From Amoebophrya sp. A120 (lineage: Eukaryota; Sar; Dinophyceae; Syndiniales; Amoebophryaceae): DNA of 64,000 nt. Under the pieces are notes generated by a model. The model saw nothing but the letters and a program-made list of their open reading frames with translations. It was not told where the DNA came from and did not search any database. This document shows positions 32,201 to 42,131 of the stretch, piece by piece; position 1 is the first letter of the stretch; each line of letters starts with the position of its first letter. A program made the position numbers and the translations under genes. The stretch lies in the NCBI GenBank assembly GCA_905178155.1, contig CAJINV010000005.1:8959222-9023221 (forward strand), written 5' to 3'.

Positions 32201-32500
32201 GCCGACAAGCTCTTGCTGCAATACAAAGCTCATTTGATGTGTACACAAATCCAGCAACACAAATTGTCTCTTGGATACGAGGTGGGGGCTTTTTTCGCTT
32301 TGATAAACTTCCGCTCGACAGCTTCGATAGCAGCGGGCGCGCCAATTGCATCCTGTGGAAAAAAACGCACAACCCGCTGCATTCTGAATGACGTACAAAT
32401 CCAGAACTTATTTTGGAACTCTTCATGCGCGCCAAGGGTCACAACGTCAGGTCGTGCCTGGCCTGCACAGCCTGAGGACTCACTCTCGTGATGTCCTGAA
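23227..32500 (-). CDS. Giant gene of tandem protein-kinase-like modules
   Basis: Main exons (minus): 30743-30380, 30008-28452, 28256-26643, 26379-24775 and 24512-23227. Upstream exons are 31112-31058, 31628-31428, 31982-31935 and part of 32500-32306. Each module has an N-lobe (FYSKNGEQYALK, then a helix EIFVHTLLTLFETEGMRDVF, then MMMEDVISY), a C-lobe (FVKHLRQCLLRFESLGI, catalytic-loop-like HGDLTPANMG, VFDFGCSEIFFF) and HPLMDLFSFSFTIFEVFS, which aligns with the DxWSxG helix. A helical linker follows with KLFPWWTSAGAEAG. Successive exons each carry one module's C-lobe plus the next module's N-lobe, so four complete modules are visible. More linker sequence lies upstream (QKLFPWWTSTPKKK spans introner C4). 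Only module 2 keeps HxD and Asn; module 1 reads YAKLTPMS and modules 3-4 read HGNLxPGxL. DFG is kept in all. So most modules are probably pseudokinases. The start is not located. Confidence 0.6.
24030..24252 (-). repeat. In-frame 111-bp duplication in kinase module 4
   Basis: The segment encoding TPMLREKVLTTGSLAYMDTG and ELPRHPLM is present twice (second form TPMLRENVAATGSPAYMDTG, ELPHDPLM). It duplicates about 37 residues after the DFG motif, that is, the activation segment. Confidence 0.85.
24518..24774. mobile_element. Decayed family B introner in kinase module 4
   Basis: Plus-strand ends TATGCGGTAGAAAAGTCACC and GTGCGCTTTTACATAGGATA. Sits between MMMESV (N-lobe) and KPFSDRPSIEEL (C-lobe), the hinge region. 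Confidence 0.75.
26385..26642. mobile_element. Decayed family B introner in kinase module 3
   Basis: Same ends and same position as the element in module 4, and the bodies are close copies, so the intron was duplicated along with the module. Removal with five bases gives MMEDVKPFSD in frame. Confidence 0.75.
28262..28451. mobile_element. Decayed family B introner in kinase module 2
   Basis: Shorter form (190 bp) at the same hinge position; ends TATGCGGAGGCAAAGTCACC and GCTTTTATATACGATA. Confidence 0.7.
30014..30379. mobile_element. Decayed family B introner in kinase module 1
   Basis: Ends TATCCAAATAAAAACTTCCC and GCTTTTAGATAGGATA. Removal joins MMERV to TPLDEDGGW. The most diverged of the four hinge introns. 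Confidence 0.65.
30749..31057. mobile_element. Introner C3 (family C)
   Basis: Perfect flanking repeat CAGGA. Removal joins LEFLDVL to YPETFGVKYELP in the kinase-like gene. Confidence 0.9.
31118..31427. mobile_element. Introner C4 (family C)
   Basis: Perfect flanking repeat AACAG. Splits the linker motif: MCEDDQKLF before it and PWWTSTPKKK after it. Confidence 0.9.
31634..31934. mobile_element. Introner B8 (family B)
   Basis: Perfect flanking repeat ACTTC; left end TATCCCGTATGAAAACGTCC. Upstream part of the kinase-like gene. Confidence 0.85.
31988..32305. mobile_element. Introner C5 (family C)
   Basis: Perfect flanking repeat AACTT. Separates a 48-bp exon from the exon encoding RMQRVVRFFPQDAIGAP. 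Confidence 0.9.
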
Positions 32501-32639
32501 CCTGATATACTCACCTCTAGTGCATGAGAAATTTTCTCCAAACACACCTCGCACTAAATGCTTTCAACTATGGTGACCTGCTGCATAAGAGCAAAAGCAA
32601 ATAACATTTTTTCTGCGCATGGAGAATAAAATACGCATG

Positions 32640-32678
32640 ACGACTCCGGGCGCTAGTGCAGCCTTTTTACTCAGGATA
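32640..32678. mobile_element. Solitary family B right end
   Basis: CCTTTTTACTCAGGATA is a clean family B terminus, but I could not find a matching left end within 300 bp. It could be a truncated or strongly decayed element near the 5' end of the kinase-like gene. Confidence 0.5.
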
Positions 32679-34220
32679 ACCAACAAGCAGCAGACAGGAA
32701 GCTGCCTTCCCTGCCCGAGCAGACGACATGGTCAGGAAGGGTAAAAACGCCGGCCCCGGTCCTGTGGTACCAACAAGTTGTGCTGCGCGCCGGTTGGGCT
32801 GTAGAAAAGGTAGATTGGTGTATTTGATATTCATGGCATTCGTAGTTGGAATGATCGTCGTCCCCCATCATTTCCATATTACCCAACAACACCACCCCTG
32901 GCAGCTCACAAACTACTACTCGTTGTCGTTCTCATCATAATCATTACTAGCATGATCATGATGATGATGATGAAAACTGCCGTAAATAATTCTATACCGA
33001 GTTGTTGCACTCCTTTCGTTTGACCGAATAAGAGGTCCTCCAAGGTAGAGGTTCCACACCGCAACTACCACCCGTTGTGACCAGAAAATTGTAGTGTCCC
33101 GCTGCCTGCAACTTTGATCTCGTTCTGAATTCCCCCCGGCGGGACCGACCAAGAGTTCTTTCCCCGCAAAAGTTGAAGTTCGCGATTGCAACCTGCAATA
33201 TAGTGCGGCTCTTGAGCTAATATTCAATCGTGTTTATTTTATCTCGCTGTAGTGACGTGGGGTGCTTCGAATTCCGATTCCCAAACTAAAAAGTGCTCGC
33301 CCTCTTCGTATAATTTTCAGCATCAAGTGAGTATGAAAACCGCCCACAGCTCGTCGAATATGACATCAAGTGAATAATATAACAACGTACTTACCGAAAT
33401 CCGTCCGCAGCTCGTCGAAAGATCGGATGGCTTGCGCGGACTGGGTCGTCCTTTTTTCTCCTCCAAATTTTCTGTCAGTCACAAGCTCGAGAAAGATGGA
33501 CTCCGACCGTTTAGGTTTGCGTTTAGGTTTAAGTACTGAAAGAATTACCAGTAAATCAGAGAAAATAAACTCGAGGGCGGCAAGTAAGATGTTGAAGCAG
33601 TACTATGCAAGAAGGCAATTGTCCTTCTCGACGTCGTGGTGTATGCTTTATTTTTAACAAGAAGTAAAAGTCAAAGTGTCAGTTTGGTAAAAATTGGAAA
33701 ACAGGTTGTGAAGTGGGGAAACTACAACCGGCGAGGATGATAAACATCCATCGAAAGGTAGTTCCTGTTTTATTGATGCGAGCAGGGTGACGAGCAACGG
33801 GCGTTTACTCTTCGAATAAAATGATCGTAAACGTGAATGAAGCAAAAAGCAAAACTTTCGCACAGGTCCGAAAAGCAGCAGGAAAGCTCTACTACCGAGG
33901 AGGGAAGGTGCAGTTATCCTCAACGCTACGCTTTTGCCAGCCGATGCGATGTTGCGCAAGCTTACTTTTTGACGTCACGGGCGAACATTTAAACGAGCAA
34001 ACCGATAGCTGCACCGCGAGCAAACAATGTACGATGTAATAAACACACTATCCGAACGAAAAACCGAAGGAGAGGTTGCAACAACAGCAACCTTTTTTCA
34101 TAAGGAGACCGACAGCGAGAGGTTCCGTCAAGGCTCAATCAGTCTCTGTCCGAAGAGATTGTAATAAAAACCGAAGACACATTCGAGGGATAGAAATGAC
34201 TATAAGAAAAATTTACTACT
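32679..34220. other. Gene-poor AT-richer interval
   Basis: Short open frames only. One plus frame at 32728-32940 has a hydrophobic stretch (LVYLIFMAFVVGMIVV), and a minus frame over the same bases could be the first exon of the kinase-like gene; neither is decisive. CATCATCATG-type repeats occur at 32930-32975. Confidence 0.4.
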
Positions 34221-35471
34221 AATAACCGACATTGTGATGTCTCTTTACCAGACTACAACTATCTATAATACTATTGGAAAAATTCTGGCGGGCGGGGGGG
34301 TGCAAGCTACTAGTAGGAATCCTACTAGTGGAAAGCTGCTAGTAGAAAAACAGCTACTAGTAGAAATCCTGCTAGTGTTTTTAGCGTGACAAAAAAGCGC
34401 GAGAGGTACTAGTGACAGGCGCCACTAGTGAAGGCACTCACTAGTGGAGCCACTAGTGACAAAAAAACCGATTTTGGGGAAAGCGGAAACACTAGTGAGA
34501 AACACTAGTGAGAAAAACTGCCAAATTGGGAAACTCGCTGGGAGGGGCCGAGGCGCCCGCTGCCCCGCCCCCAGGTGGCCTTCGGACCTGCCTGCCGTGG
34601 TCCGGGCCCTTGGCCTTGGCTTAGATGCCTGGCGGTTCGCGTTTGGCTGCCCACGGCTGAAGTCGCTCTGCTTTGTGGCGCCCCGTCCCCTTCCACTTCT
34701 GTTGCGAGCGATTTGGCGCAAGTTTGCGCCTTCTCTGCCGCCTGTTGCTCTGCAGGCCGGGCTTGGTCCTGTGCGCACTGCCGACCAAGGGGGCTCTTCG
34801 GGCGCGCCGGGGGAGCCTGATTTTGCTTTGTTTCCTTGCTTTGGGTTTCCGAGCGTGTTTTCGGTTTCTTTGCGGCCCGCCTCCTTCTCCTTTCGCTTCC
34901 AACGCTTCCGCGTTGCCTCGTCCTCGGCAATAGGTGGGCCTTCGCTTTGGCCTGCTTGCTCTTTTTTTTTGATCTGTCTGGCTTCTAGCAAGAGCCAAAT
35001 CCAGCGCCCCCCCTGCCTTTCCATCGCAGCCCTCCTTGCCTGTTGTGCTTTATTTTTGCTTGGTGCTCGCCGGGTTTCTTGTCTTTCGGCCGTCGGCGCG
35101 CTCTTTTCGTTCTGCTTCGTGTGGCTAGCCCCCCGAGCCTTCGCAAAGGGTCTGCGCTCGCTCTTCGCCGGACGTGTTTCTGGAGGCTTGGACAGCGGCT
35201 GCGCTCTGTGCCCCCTACTGCCCCTCGCGCCTAGCGGCCTTGACTCTACCTACGCTTCTTTCGCTCCCACCAAGGGAGGAGGGGCGGGAGAGCTGCCGTT
35301 TCTCTTTTTCGCTTCTCGCGCCAACAAAGTTTCAGCATCTAGGGATGGTCACTGGCCGCGGCCACGCTCTTTTCCCCTCGCCCCCCTTGCGCCCCCTCGT
35401 CGCCGGGCCGGCGGGCGCGGAGCGACCGCCCGTTCTAGATAATAACCGACATTGTGATGTCTCTTTACCAG
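34221..35471. repeat. GC-rich segment bounded by 31-bp perfect direct repeats
   Basis: The 31-bp sequence beginning AATAACCGACATTGTGATGT and ending CTCTTTACCAG occurs at 34221-34251 and again at 35441-35471. The 1.2 kb between them is much richer in G+C than its surroundings, apart from the ACTAGT cluster at its left end. No inverted termini were seen. It contains a 332-codon plus frame (34444-35442) of low-complexity Leu/Pro/Ser/Arg composition, which I do not call as a gene. Confidence 0.8.
34305..34515. repeat. Cluster of 11 CTAGT words, mostly ACTAGT palindromes
   Basis: CTACTAGTAG, CTGCTAGTAG and CACTAGTGA-type words recur every 10-45 bp over about 200 bp, several within short inverted repeats. 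They stop abruptly where the GC-rich stretch begins. Confidence 0.9.
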
Positions 35472-35472
35472 C

Positions 35473-35683
35473 GGTACAACGTGTGGTAGACTTTCTTAAT
35501 ACGAAGAAAATCAAAGCCGGATGGCAAGCGTTTACTCACCGACCTGTTTATTTCAGCTTCCAGCCACAGAAACTTAAACCCACTACACTAAAGTCGGTGA
35601 AATTCTACTCATCGCACGCCGGCCCCGAGGACAGAAAACGAAAACTGGAAGCGGTCTGTGATTTATTTCGCCGTGGAAACTGA
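35473..35683 (+). CDS. Possible terminal exon of a plus-strand gene
   Basis: After CTTTACCAG (a plausible acceptor) the frame reads VQRVVDFLNTKKIKAGWQAF and KSVKFYSSHAGPEDRKRKLE, and stops after FRRGN. Composition is protein-like, but it overlaps the 3' end of the EEP nuclease gene on the other strand by about 100 bp. No upstream exon is identified. Confidence 0.35.
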
Positions 35684-38600
35684 ATTTGTCTTGCGTTGCA
35701 TTCCTCAAAATGAGATCAAGTTCCAACACGAGAGGGATGTGGTCTGACGGAAAGTGTTCATTCGGGATCATTTTTGTGGACATAATTTTTGGCGACGCAT
35801 TTATTTTATCGTCAGAAAACGCATGACAAATTTCATGTTCCTCCGGACTCAGCAAAATTTTCCGGACTGCAAAATCCTTCGGCGAGTAGAAGACCCAATC
35901 CACCGCCTGCTTCACGACCTCTTATGCATTGGATTGCAAAAGCATCGCAGTCGTAGAAATTATGCCAGTCATGCGTGACAAATCTTTCTTGCCAAGCAGA
36001 ATCAGCATGACAAAATCTCTGTCTCGTGCTGAGCCAATTTGTATTGCAATTGTTGCTATTAGTTTTGGTACGACAAACTTTTGCAATTTATACATCTGTT
36101 GCGACGTCGATTGGGTGAACATGCTGACGTCGATTGTCAAACCCTCGTCGACTTTCCTCCTCCTCGCCCTTGTTCACAGGTTCTGGCGATGAATAGTTCA
36201 CCCCTTGTTGCTGTTCTTGTCTCCTGAATTCCCGCGCATATTTTTCCATCCTAGTTTGCAGCAGCTCCCCCGACACCGTTCGCCGGTAAGCTTTTTCCAA
36301 AAACTTTTCCGAAATGTTCCTCCTCGACTTTCCTATACCTCCCCCCTCCGCTACCACCGCGTTGCCCGGATTTAGCCGCACCCGCTTTCCGTCCAGCGGC
36401 CTCTTCCGGTGCCGCTTGTTACCCAAAAGCGAGCGGTGGGACGTTAATGGGGTCAACATTGCTGTGGAAGAACTGCCGCCTGCTGCTCCTGAAGAACCCA
36501 GATGCACTATCCTGTGTAAAAACGTCCCCACACCATAGTTGTCATGCAACTCTGCATGCTTAAAATGTTTCTCATGCGGAGCCCCATGAGAAGCATTTTC
36601 TAATGCGGTTTGGAAATCTGTAATGCGCCAATCAGCATCAAATGCTAGATCTGTAATGCTGCTTAGCTAGCTCAAACAGCACTACAATACGCGTCCAAAT
36701 TTGTCATGCGAAACAGCCAAAGCTTATGGATTTGTCTAGCGGATTTCCCATCTTGACTCTGGTGTGGAGACGTTTTTACTCAGGATATGCACCTGCGAAG
36801 GGCTGTTTTCGTAGATCGGCACTCTAGTCGCAGCGGAGGTGGAGGAAGATCCTTGAAAAAAGTTTGAATTTTTTCTATCCTATGGGAAAAGGTCACCACC
36901 CCAAATAGCTGTCATGCAAATCCGCATGCTCAAAACATTTGTGATGCGGAGCGCAATGAGAAGCGTTTTCTAGTCGTGTTTTGGCATTTGCCAACATGCT
37001 CCAAAAAGCGCACTAGGCTAAATCTGTGATGCTGCTGAACTAGCGAAGTCGAGGATGACACTACGAAAGCACGCTTGTCATGCGCAACACCCAAAGCTGG
37101 CTGATTTGTCTAGCAGATTGCCCATCTTGCCTCTGCGGTGGGGACTACATTTTTGCTCAGGATATTGTGCAGAAGTTGTTCTCACATTCCCGGCGAAGAA
37201 CGCAGAAGACGAAGCGTCCGATATCGTAAGGGAAAATCCCCCCTCCCCATATCGAGAAGGTATATCGCAGAAAATTTGTAGTGCTGATTTGTGACCACAG
37301 AGCGTCTCTGTCTTGCAAGGCCGCAACTCCACAGACAGCCGCCGCATTCTGCAGGCGGTTTGTGATGCAGTTGGCCCGACGGAATAGACGTTTGCCATGC
37401 CCAGCGCCTAGCCCAAAACGTCTCCACTCAGTCTTAGTATAGGCCTGCAATCCCCTCCAGCAAGACAAATCTGATTTGTGTACGCAAATCCAGCAGAGTC
37501 TTCGTTTTCATATGGGAAGTGGGGATTTTTCCTTTTGATATCCGAACAGTTGTACATCGGCAAAGGTTATCAAATGTAAAAATGTCTGGGTCTGGAAATT
37601 TGTGATGCTGTGTGGCATATCATGAGGAGGCCACAGTTGCTGGCTCAGCATGACAAGTTTCTGAGCTTCTAGGTGTTGCCTATTCTGCATGACAAACTAC
37701 GTTTCTGCATGACAGAAAAGTGGAACTCTTTGGTGATGTGCATGACAGATTTAGGAGTCATGCCAGACAAGCATGACAGACTTGCATTTTTCCAGACCCA
37801 GACATTTTTACATTTGATAAAGGTTTGAACATGTGCGTCCATTTACAGGAAATCCCTATCAAATGCAAGTTTGTCTGGGTCTGGAACAAAGCAACTTGTC
37901 ATGCTAAATCTGAATCATGTAAAAATCTGTGTTGCATGTTTACCAAAAGCCATCCAGTTTTGATCTAACCGAGAGGCAGTTTCTCATGCAGGATAGACAT
38001 GATAACACTCTCACAGTATCTGTCATGCTATGTCCTACATACCAGACCTCATGGGTCATGGAAAACCTGCATGACACGTCTGGCATTCTTCCAGACCCAG
38101 ACATTTTTGCAGTTGATACTCCCGTGCAGTCCGCAAATTTTCAGGTACTCCAGCGTACGGCTGTTCTTGGCAGCAAACGAAGGAGCTGCTGCTGCGCCAT
38201 TTGATGCTCCTGCACTTGATGTTCCTTGTTCCCTTGTGGTCGTGCCCCGGTCGTGTTCATCTTCCTTACAAGTCGCATTCAAATCGCCGAAAAGCAAAAC
38301 TGGCATTTGGCCCTGCAGTGCACTTATGCATTGCAAAAGTATCGTACTAGTATAAATTGCATTACAAATTTTATCAGAAAGAAAAATGGAATTTGTAATG
38401 CTAATTCAGGTAAAAAGGTAAGTTTGTCATGCCGCATTGCAATTAGTACGTGTACGATACTTTTGCACAGGATAGCACTACCAGCAGGTAGCAGCTCCGA
38501 AGAATCTTCACTCGGGTAAGAAGAACCTCCTGCACCATGTGAAGTACTTGAAGTTTTCCTGAATTTTTCCGGCCACAGCGCTTCCACTAATCTGGACAAT

Positions 38601-41336
38601 TGCGCCACCCGCGTTTGCTCCTCGTAAGTGCTTATTTGTGATGCTGCGCAACTACCGGTTGCGGAGGAATAGATACTGTCTGCCTTCAAATGCGTGGCGC
38701 AAACCCGGATCTTCTTCACTGCGCTGGGGCTTGTTTCCGCAGACAAACCAGTGTCTACAACTTGTTCCAGGTCCACTTTCTGATTGCTGGTGCTGCTTGC
38801 AGTTGTTGCACTGTCACTGCAACTTAAACTTTCGCACGACGTTGGTACAACTACACTGGTTGTAGTTTTTGCAGTGTGCTCCGCCCTGAACGACACCTTC
38901 TCGTCTGCCATGCGGACCACGAAATCCTGCACCAACGCGACCTGGGAGCCCACCTGCACGACCTTCTCCGCGCCCGCGGGGAGATATGCGAGTACACAAC
39001 TCCCCCTCCCCCTCAGTAGTCTAGCATGAACAGCAATACAAACACTAGCACACGTAGAGCCTATGCATTACAACTTTCTGTGCCCCATGCAGTACTGTTT
39101 GGGCTTGCGGAATTTGTTATGCATAATAGTGATACAAGGTAGCGACTGGATTTGGGATTTTGCATGAGAAATGAGAACGAGGGGGAGTTGTGCACTGTTA
39201 TAGGAGAAACCTCGTTTTGTCGTAGAAAATCGCCACACCGTCCTTGGCCGGAGACTTCTTTTTCGCGTAGATGTATGCACTGCAAAAGCATCGCACTCGT
39301 CTTGCGATTATGCATTACAAATCTTTTTCTTAAGGTAAATCAGCATTGCAAATTGTCTTTCTCATGCTGAGGAAATTTGTAATGCATTTATACGAGTACA
39401 TTACCTTTGTACTGGATAGGATGTAGTCGTATTTGCGGTTGTTCGATCTCCTGTGCATTTGGTTGAGAACTTCGCGGAGCAGTGCCTGGTCAATCTCCAC
39501 CAAGGAGATCAGGTCGAATGATGTTGACCCAGGGTCAGAAATTATAGGCGTAGAAGTCCTGGCCGTATCATCTTCTCGCTGGCTGCGACGAGCGCCCGGA
39601 GAAGTTCTTGGTCGACGACCACGTTGTAGTTCCCCCGGTCTGTCAGTGCTACACGCGACGTCCTTTGGGAGGTGATGTGATGGGAACCGGTATCCTGAGT
39701 AAAAACGTCCCTACCCTCTAGTTTTCATGCGGATCTGCATACTCAGAATGTGTGTCATGTGGCTCTCCATGTCAAGAGGCGTTACCTAGAAGTGGAGTTT
39801 GCAAAAATCTGTCATGCGCTAATCAGGATGACAGACTGGAACTGTGATGCGTTTGAACCAGCTAGGCACGACTACACTGCTCAGCCATGACCTTGTCATG
39901 CGCGAGTCCCAAAGATGCTCGATTTGTCTTGCCAAAGTCCCAACTTGACTATGGGGTGGGGGCCCTTTTAAGTACACAGGATAAGCGAAAAATCTCCTCC
40001 GCGATCAGTTTTGCGCGGTGTTCTTTCCGAAGAAATTGCGGATCGATGACGGTCTTCGGAAACCTTTCCTTGGTCGCGAGGCAATCCGCCAAGACATTCC
40101 AGTGCAGCAGCCGGAGCGGGCAAGAAGTACGCGGCGCGGAGGACACCACGTCGAATAAATTTCTTGTCCCCAGCTCCGTGTGGCCATGGTCGTGCTGCTG
40201 CGCCGCGACGGTGGAAGCAGGTAGTATAGTACAACTTTTGCTTCCATGCAGCTCCTTCTGATTAAGTTTAAGATGATCTTCTACTTCCCCCGAAATAATC
40301 CTTCTGACGCCCTGCGTAGAGCCGCCGCCATGGCTAGAAAAAGACGACGCTGCTGCTGCAGAATTTAGTCCTGCTCCCGAACCAGCAGCAGCATTACCCC
40401 CTGCTCCGACCCGACCGGCAAAGATCTTCCCAGGATGTTGAAAATTCATCCCGGTCAAAAATTCTTCGTCCAATCGCCTCCACTTGTCGCTCGAGGAGGA
40501 TATCCTATGCAAAAATGTCGCCACCCCATAGTTGTCATGCAGATCTGCATGCTCAAAATGTTTGTCATGCGGAGCCCCATGAGAAGCATTTTCTAGTTGC
40601 GTTTTGGAATTTGTAATGCTCAAACCAGAGCAATAGGCCGGATCTGTAATGCTTCTGAACGAGCTAAACGGGATTACACTACGAGACCAATTTTGTCATG
40701 CGCATCACCCAAAGCTGGCTGATTTGTGTAGCAGATTTCTCATCTTGACTATGGGGTGGAGACGTTTTTACTCAGGATAGAGGAGGCTTGATGTTCTACT
40801 TGCCGGGACGCAGTAGAAGAGCCACCTCCTGGTGACACAATTTGTTCCTGGGAAGTCCTCCTCGTCGTCGTTGCGAGCTCTTTCTTCTTCACGAAGTCGC
40901 TGTCGCGGTGGACACCACCTTCCTCGGGAAGTGCCGGTCCAGGCTGCGATTCCTCTACCCAACACCATCTTCGCCGCAGGCGGGGTCGCCGAGTGCTTTC
41001 CTGTGATTGTAGCAACGCAGATGATGAACTACCATGTCCTCCGGATGATGATGTCGCAGCAGCAGTGGTGCCGAAACCACCTGAACCTCCATTGTTGTCA
41101 ACATAAACCTCGTTCGCAATACTGGGCGGAAAAGATGTCCTCCTCGCGGTGTCAGAGTCAGTTCCTGCAGAGAAGGTTGGGGAACACAGCACGGACACGT
41201 CTGGTACTTCCGCAACAGGAGCTTCTGGTCCCGATAGTATCACACGACGTGCCGCTGCTGCTGCGGAACAAAAGGCCGATTTTTTTATTTCGGATTGCAA
41301 AAACGAAGAGTGACGCCGTATTTTTATTTTTCGCAT
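35583..41336 (-). CDS. EEP-family nuclease, CCR4/Angel/PDE12-like, 12 exons
   Basis: Exons (minus): 41336-40780, 40495-39984, 39685-39419, 39268-39203, 38979-38475, 38319-38119, 37851-37820, 37562-37541, 37216-37165, 36870-36788, 36502-36093 and 35917-35583 (stop). They total 3042 bp, 1013 aa, with every phase consistent once each introner is cut out with 5 bp. Exonuclease-endonuclease-phosphatase motifs appear in order: LLHWNVLAD (metal-binding Asn), DLISLVEIDQ (Glu), KDGVAIFYD, RVCATHLKAD (His), LLFGDLNATC (Asp/Asn) and PNEHFPSDHIPL (Asp/His). This set is typical of deadenylases and 2'-phosphodiesterases acting on RNA poly(A) tails; the exact subfamily is not clear. About 300 N-terminal residues are Ser/Gly/Ala-rich, starting with a basic MRKIKIRRHSSFLQSEIKK. 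A long low-complexity insert lies between the GDLN and SDH motifs. Exon 8 is only 22 nt. Confidence 0.8.
35923..36092. mobile_element. Introner D6 (family D)
   Basis: Left end TATGCATTGGATTGCAAAAG, right end CTTTTGCAATTTATA; flanks CCTCT / CATCT. Removal joins VATD to VVKQAVDWVFYS before the SDH motif. Confidence 0.8.
36508..36787. mobile_element. Introner B10 (family B)
   Basis: Perfect flanking repeat TGCAC. The 7.3-kb repeated block begins inside this element at about 36592. Confidence 0.9.
36876..37164. mobile_element. Introner B11 (family B)
   Basis: Ends TATCCTATGGGAAAAGGTCA and TTTTTGCTCAGGATA. Flanks have drifted, but removal keeps the frame (TTSAQ|NSNFFQGS). Confidence 0.8.
37222..37540. 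mobile_element. Introner C6 (family C)
   Basis: Perfect flanking repeat TCCGA. Between the 22-nt exon 8 and exon 9 of the nuclease gene. Confidence 0.9.
37568..37819. mobile_element. Introner A8 (family A)
   Basis: Perfect flanking repeat AAGGT. With C6 it leaves only 22 nt of exon (reading PMYNCS). Confidence 0.9.
37857..38118. mobile_element. Introner A9 (family A)
   Basis: Flanks ATCCC / CTCCC. Removal joins GLHGS to SCKWTHMFKP. Confidence 0.9.
38325..38474. mobile_element. Introner D2 (family D)
   Basis: Perfect flanking repeat (AGTGC on the coding strand). Removal joins LLPAGSA to LQGQMPVLLFGDLN. Confidence 0.9.
38985..39202. mobile_element. Introner G1 (family G)
   Basis: Perfect flanking repeat GGAGA. 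Ends TATGCGAGTACACAACTCCC and GGGAGTTGTGCACTGTTATA. The only member of this family in the window apart from its duplicate. Removal joins TRFL to PAGAEKVVQV. Confidence 0.85.
39274..39418. mobile_element. Introner D3 (family D)
   Basis: Flanks AGATG / GGATG. Removal joins KYDYI to HAKKKSPAKDG in the nuclease domain. Confidence 0.9.
39691..39983. mobile_element. Introner B13 (family B)
   Basis: Ends TATCCTGAGTAAAAACGTCC and CCTTTTAAGTACACAGGATA; flanks drifted. Removal joins AEEIF to RFPSHHLPKD in frame. Confidence 0.85.
40501..40779. mobile_element. Introner B14 (family B)
   Basis: Perfect flanking repeat (TCCTC on the coding strand). Removal joins VEHQASS to SSDKWRRLDEE. Confidence 0.9.
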
Positions 41337-42131
41337 GATAGCTGCACAACTCCAGAAACAAATTGTACCGAAAAATCTACTACGAGTGGTCACCGATTCT
41401 TCCGAGGCGAAGAAAAATGAAAACTTAAACTACGTAGTGACTTCAATACATTGCTGCTCGGTGTATTCGATTCATATCAATACCGAAAATTGCAATCACT
41501 TACTTACAGTAGGTTCCCCACGACCGGATAGTACAGAAGTTGGTGTTGGTGTTGGAAAGAAAGAACCTGGCAAACCAGACACAAGAACTAGCTACTGAAA
41601 TCGGTAAACGAGAAAAAGAACAAGCCGGGCCCGAAGAGACGAGTCGGAGCTTTCTTCACCCAGCAAATTGGAAAACATGTTTCCCTGCAGCTGCTGCACC
41701 CGTCTTCTTCAATATTTCTGTGGGCAAGCGCAAGGTATTTATTTTGTCGCAAGAAAGATTCATTGTATAAATTCAAAGATGTCGACTAGATGCGGACACG
41801 ACCCTTCAGCGTCGCCTTTTCTACTTGTTAAAACAAGCCGCGTACAACTTCTGAAGTAGCTGACCATGTATTTATTTTCATCGTGTTACTTTCCTCCACT
41901 TCTGACCACCGAAAAAAATCATCTGGTGTTCTTCTCGTGGTGAACTGAACCTCGATGCAGCGGCTCCAGAACAAGAAGATCATTATTTCTTGGAAATAAA
42001 CAATGGAAAAATACTAAATGCGCGTGATAAATCTTCTCCATTTTTTTCTTCTGGAAAATTCGTACTGCTCGTTGTCCTTGACTTCGCCGCAACTACATGC
42101 TGGCTCAGAACAACATCAAAAACCTCCCGCC
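41337..42131. other. Intergenic region between Nup93-like 3' end and nuclease 5' end
   Basis: No gene supported. It should hold the nuclease promoter and the 3' UTR of the nucleoporin gene. The same sequence recurs at 48621-49415. Confidence 0.6.

Noticed and set aside
34444-35442. A 332-codon open frame on the plus strand.
   Set aside because: Low-complexity composition, overlapping open frames in other phases and on the other strand, and no motif. In GC-rich DNA such frames occur by chance.
35583-35683. Overlap of the plus-strand exon-like frame with the end of the EEP gene as an antisense pair.
   Set aside because: The EEP frame past the SDH motif is not conserved-looking, so its last 30 codons may be only open sequence. 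The overlap is not evidence of regulation.
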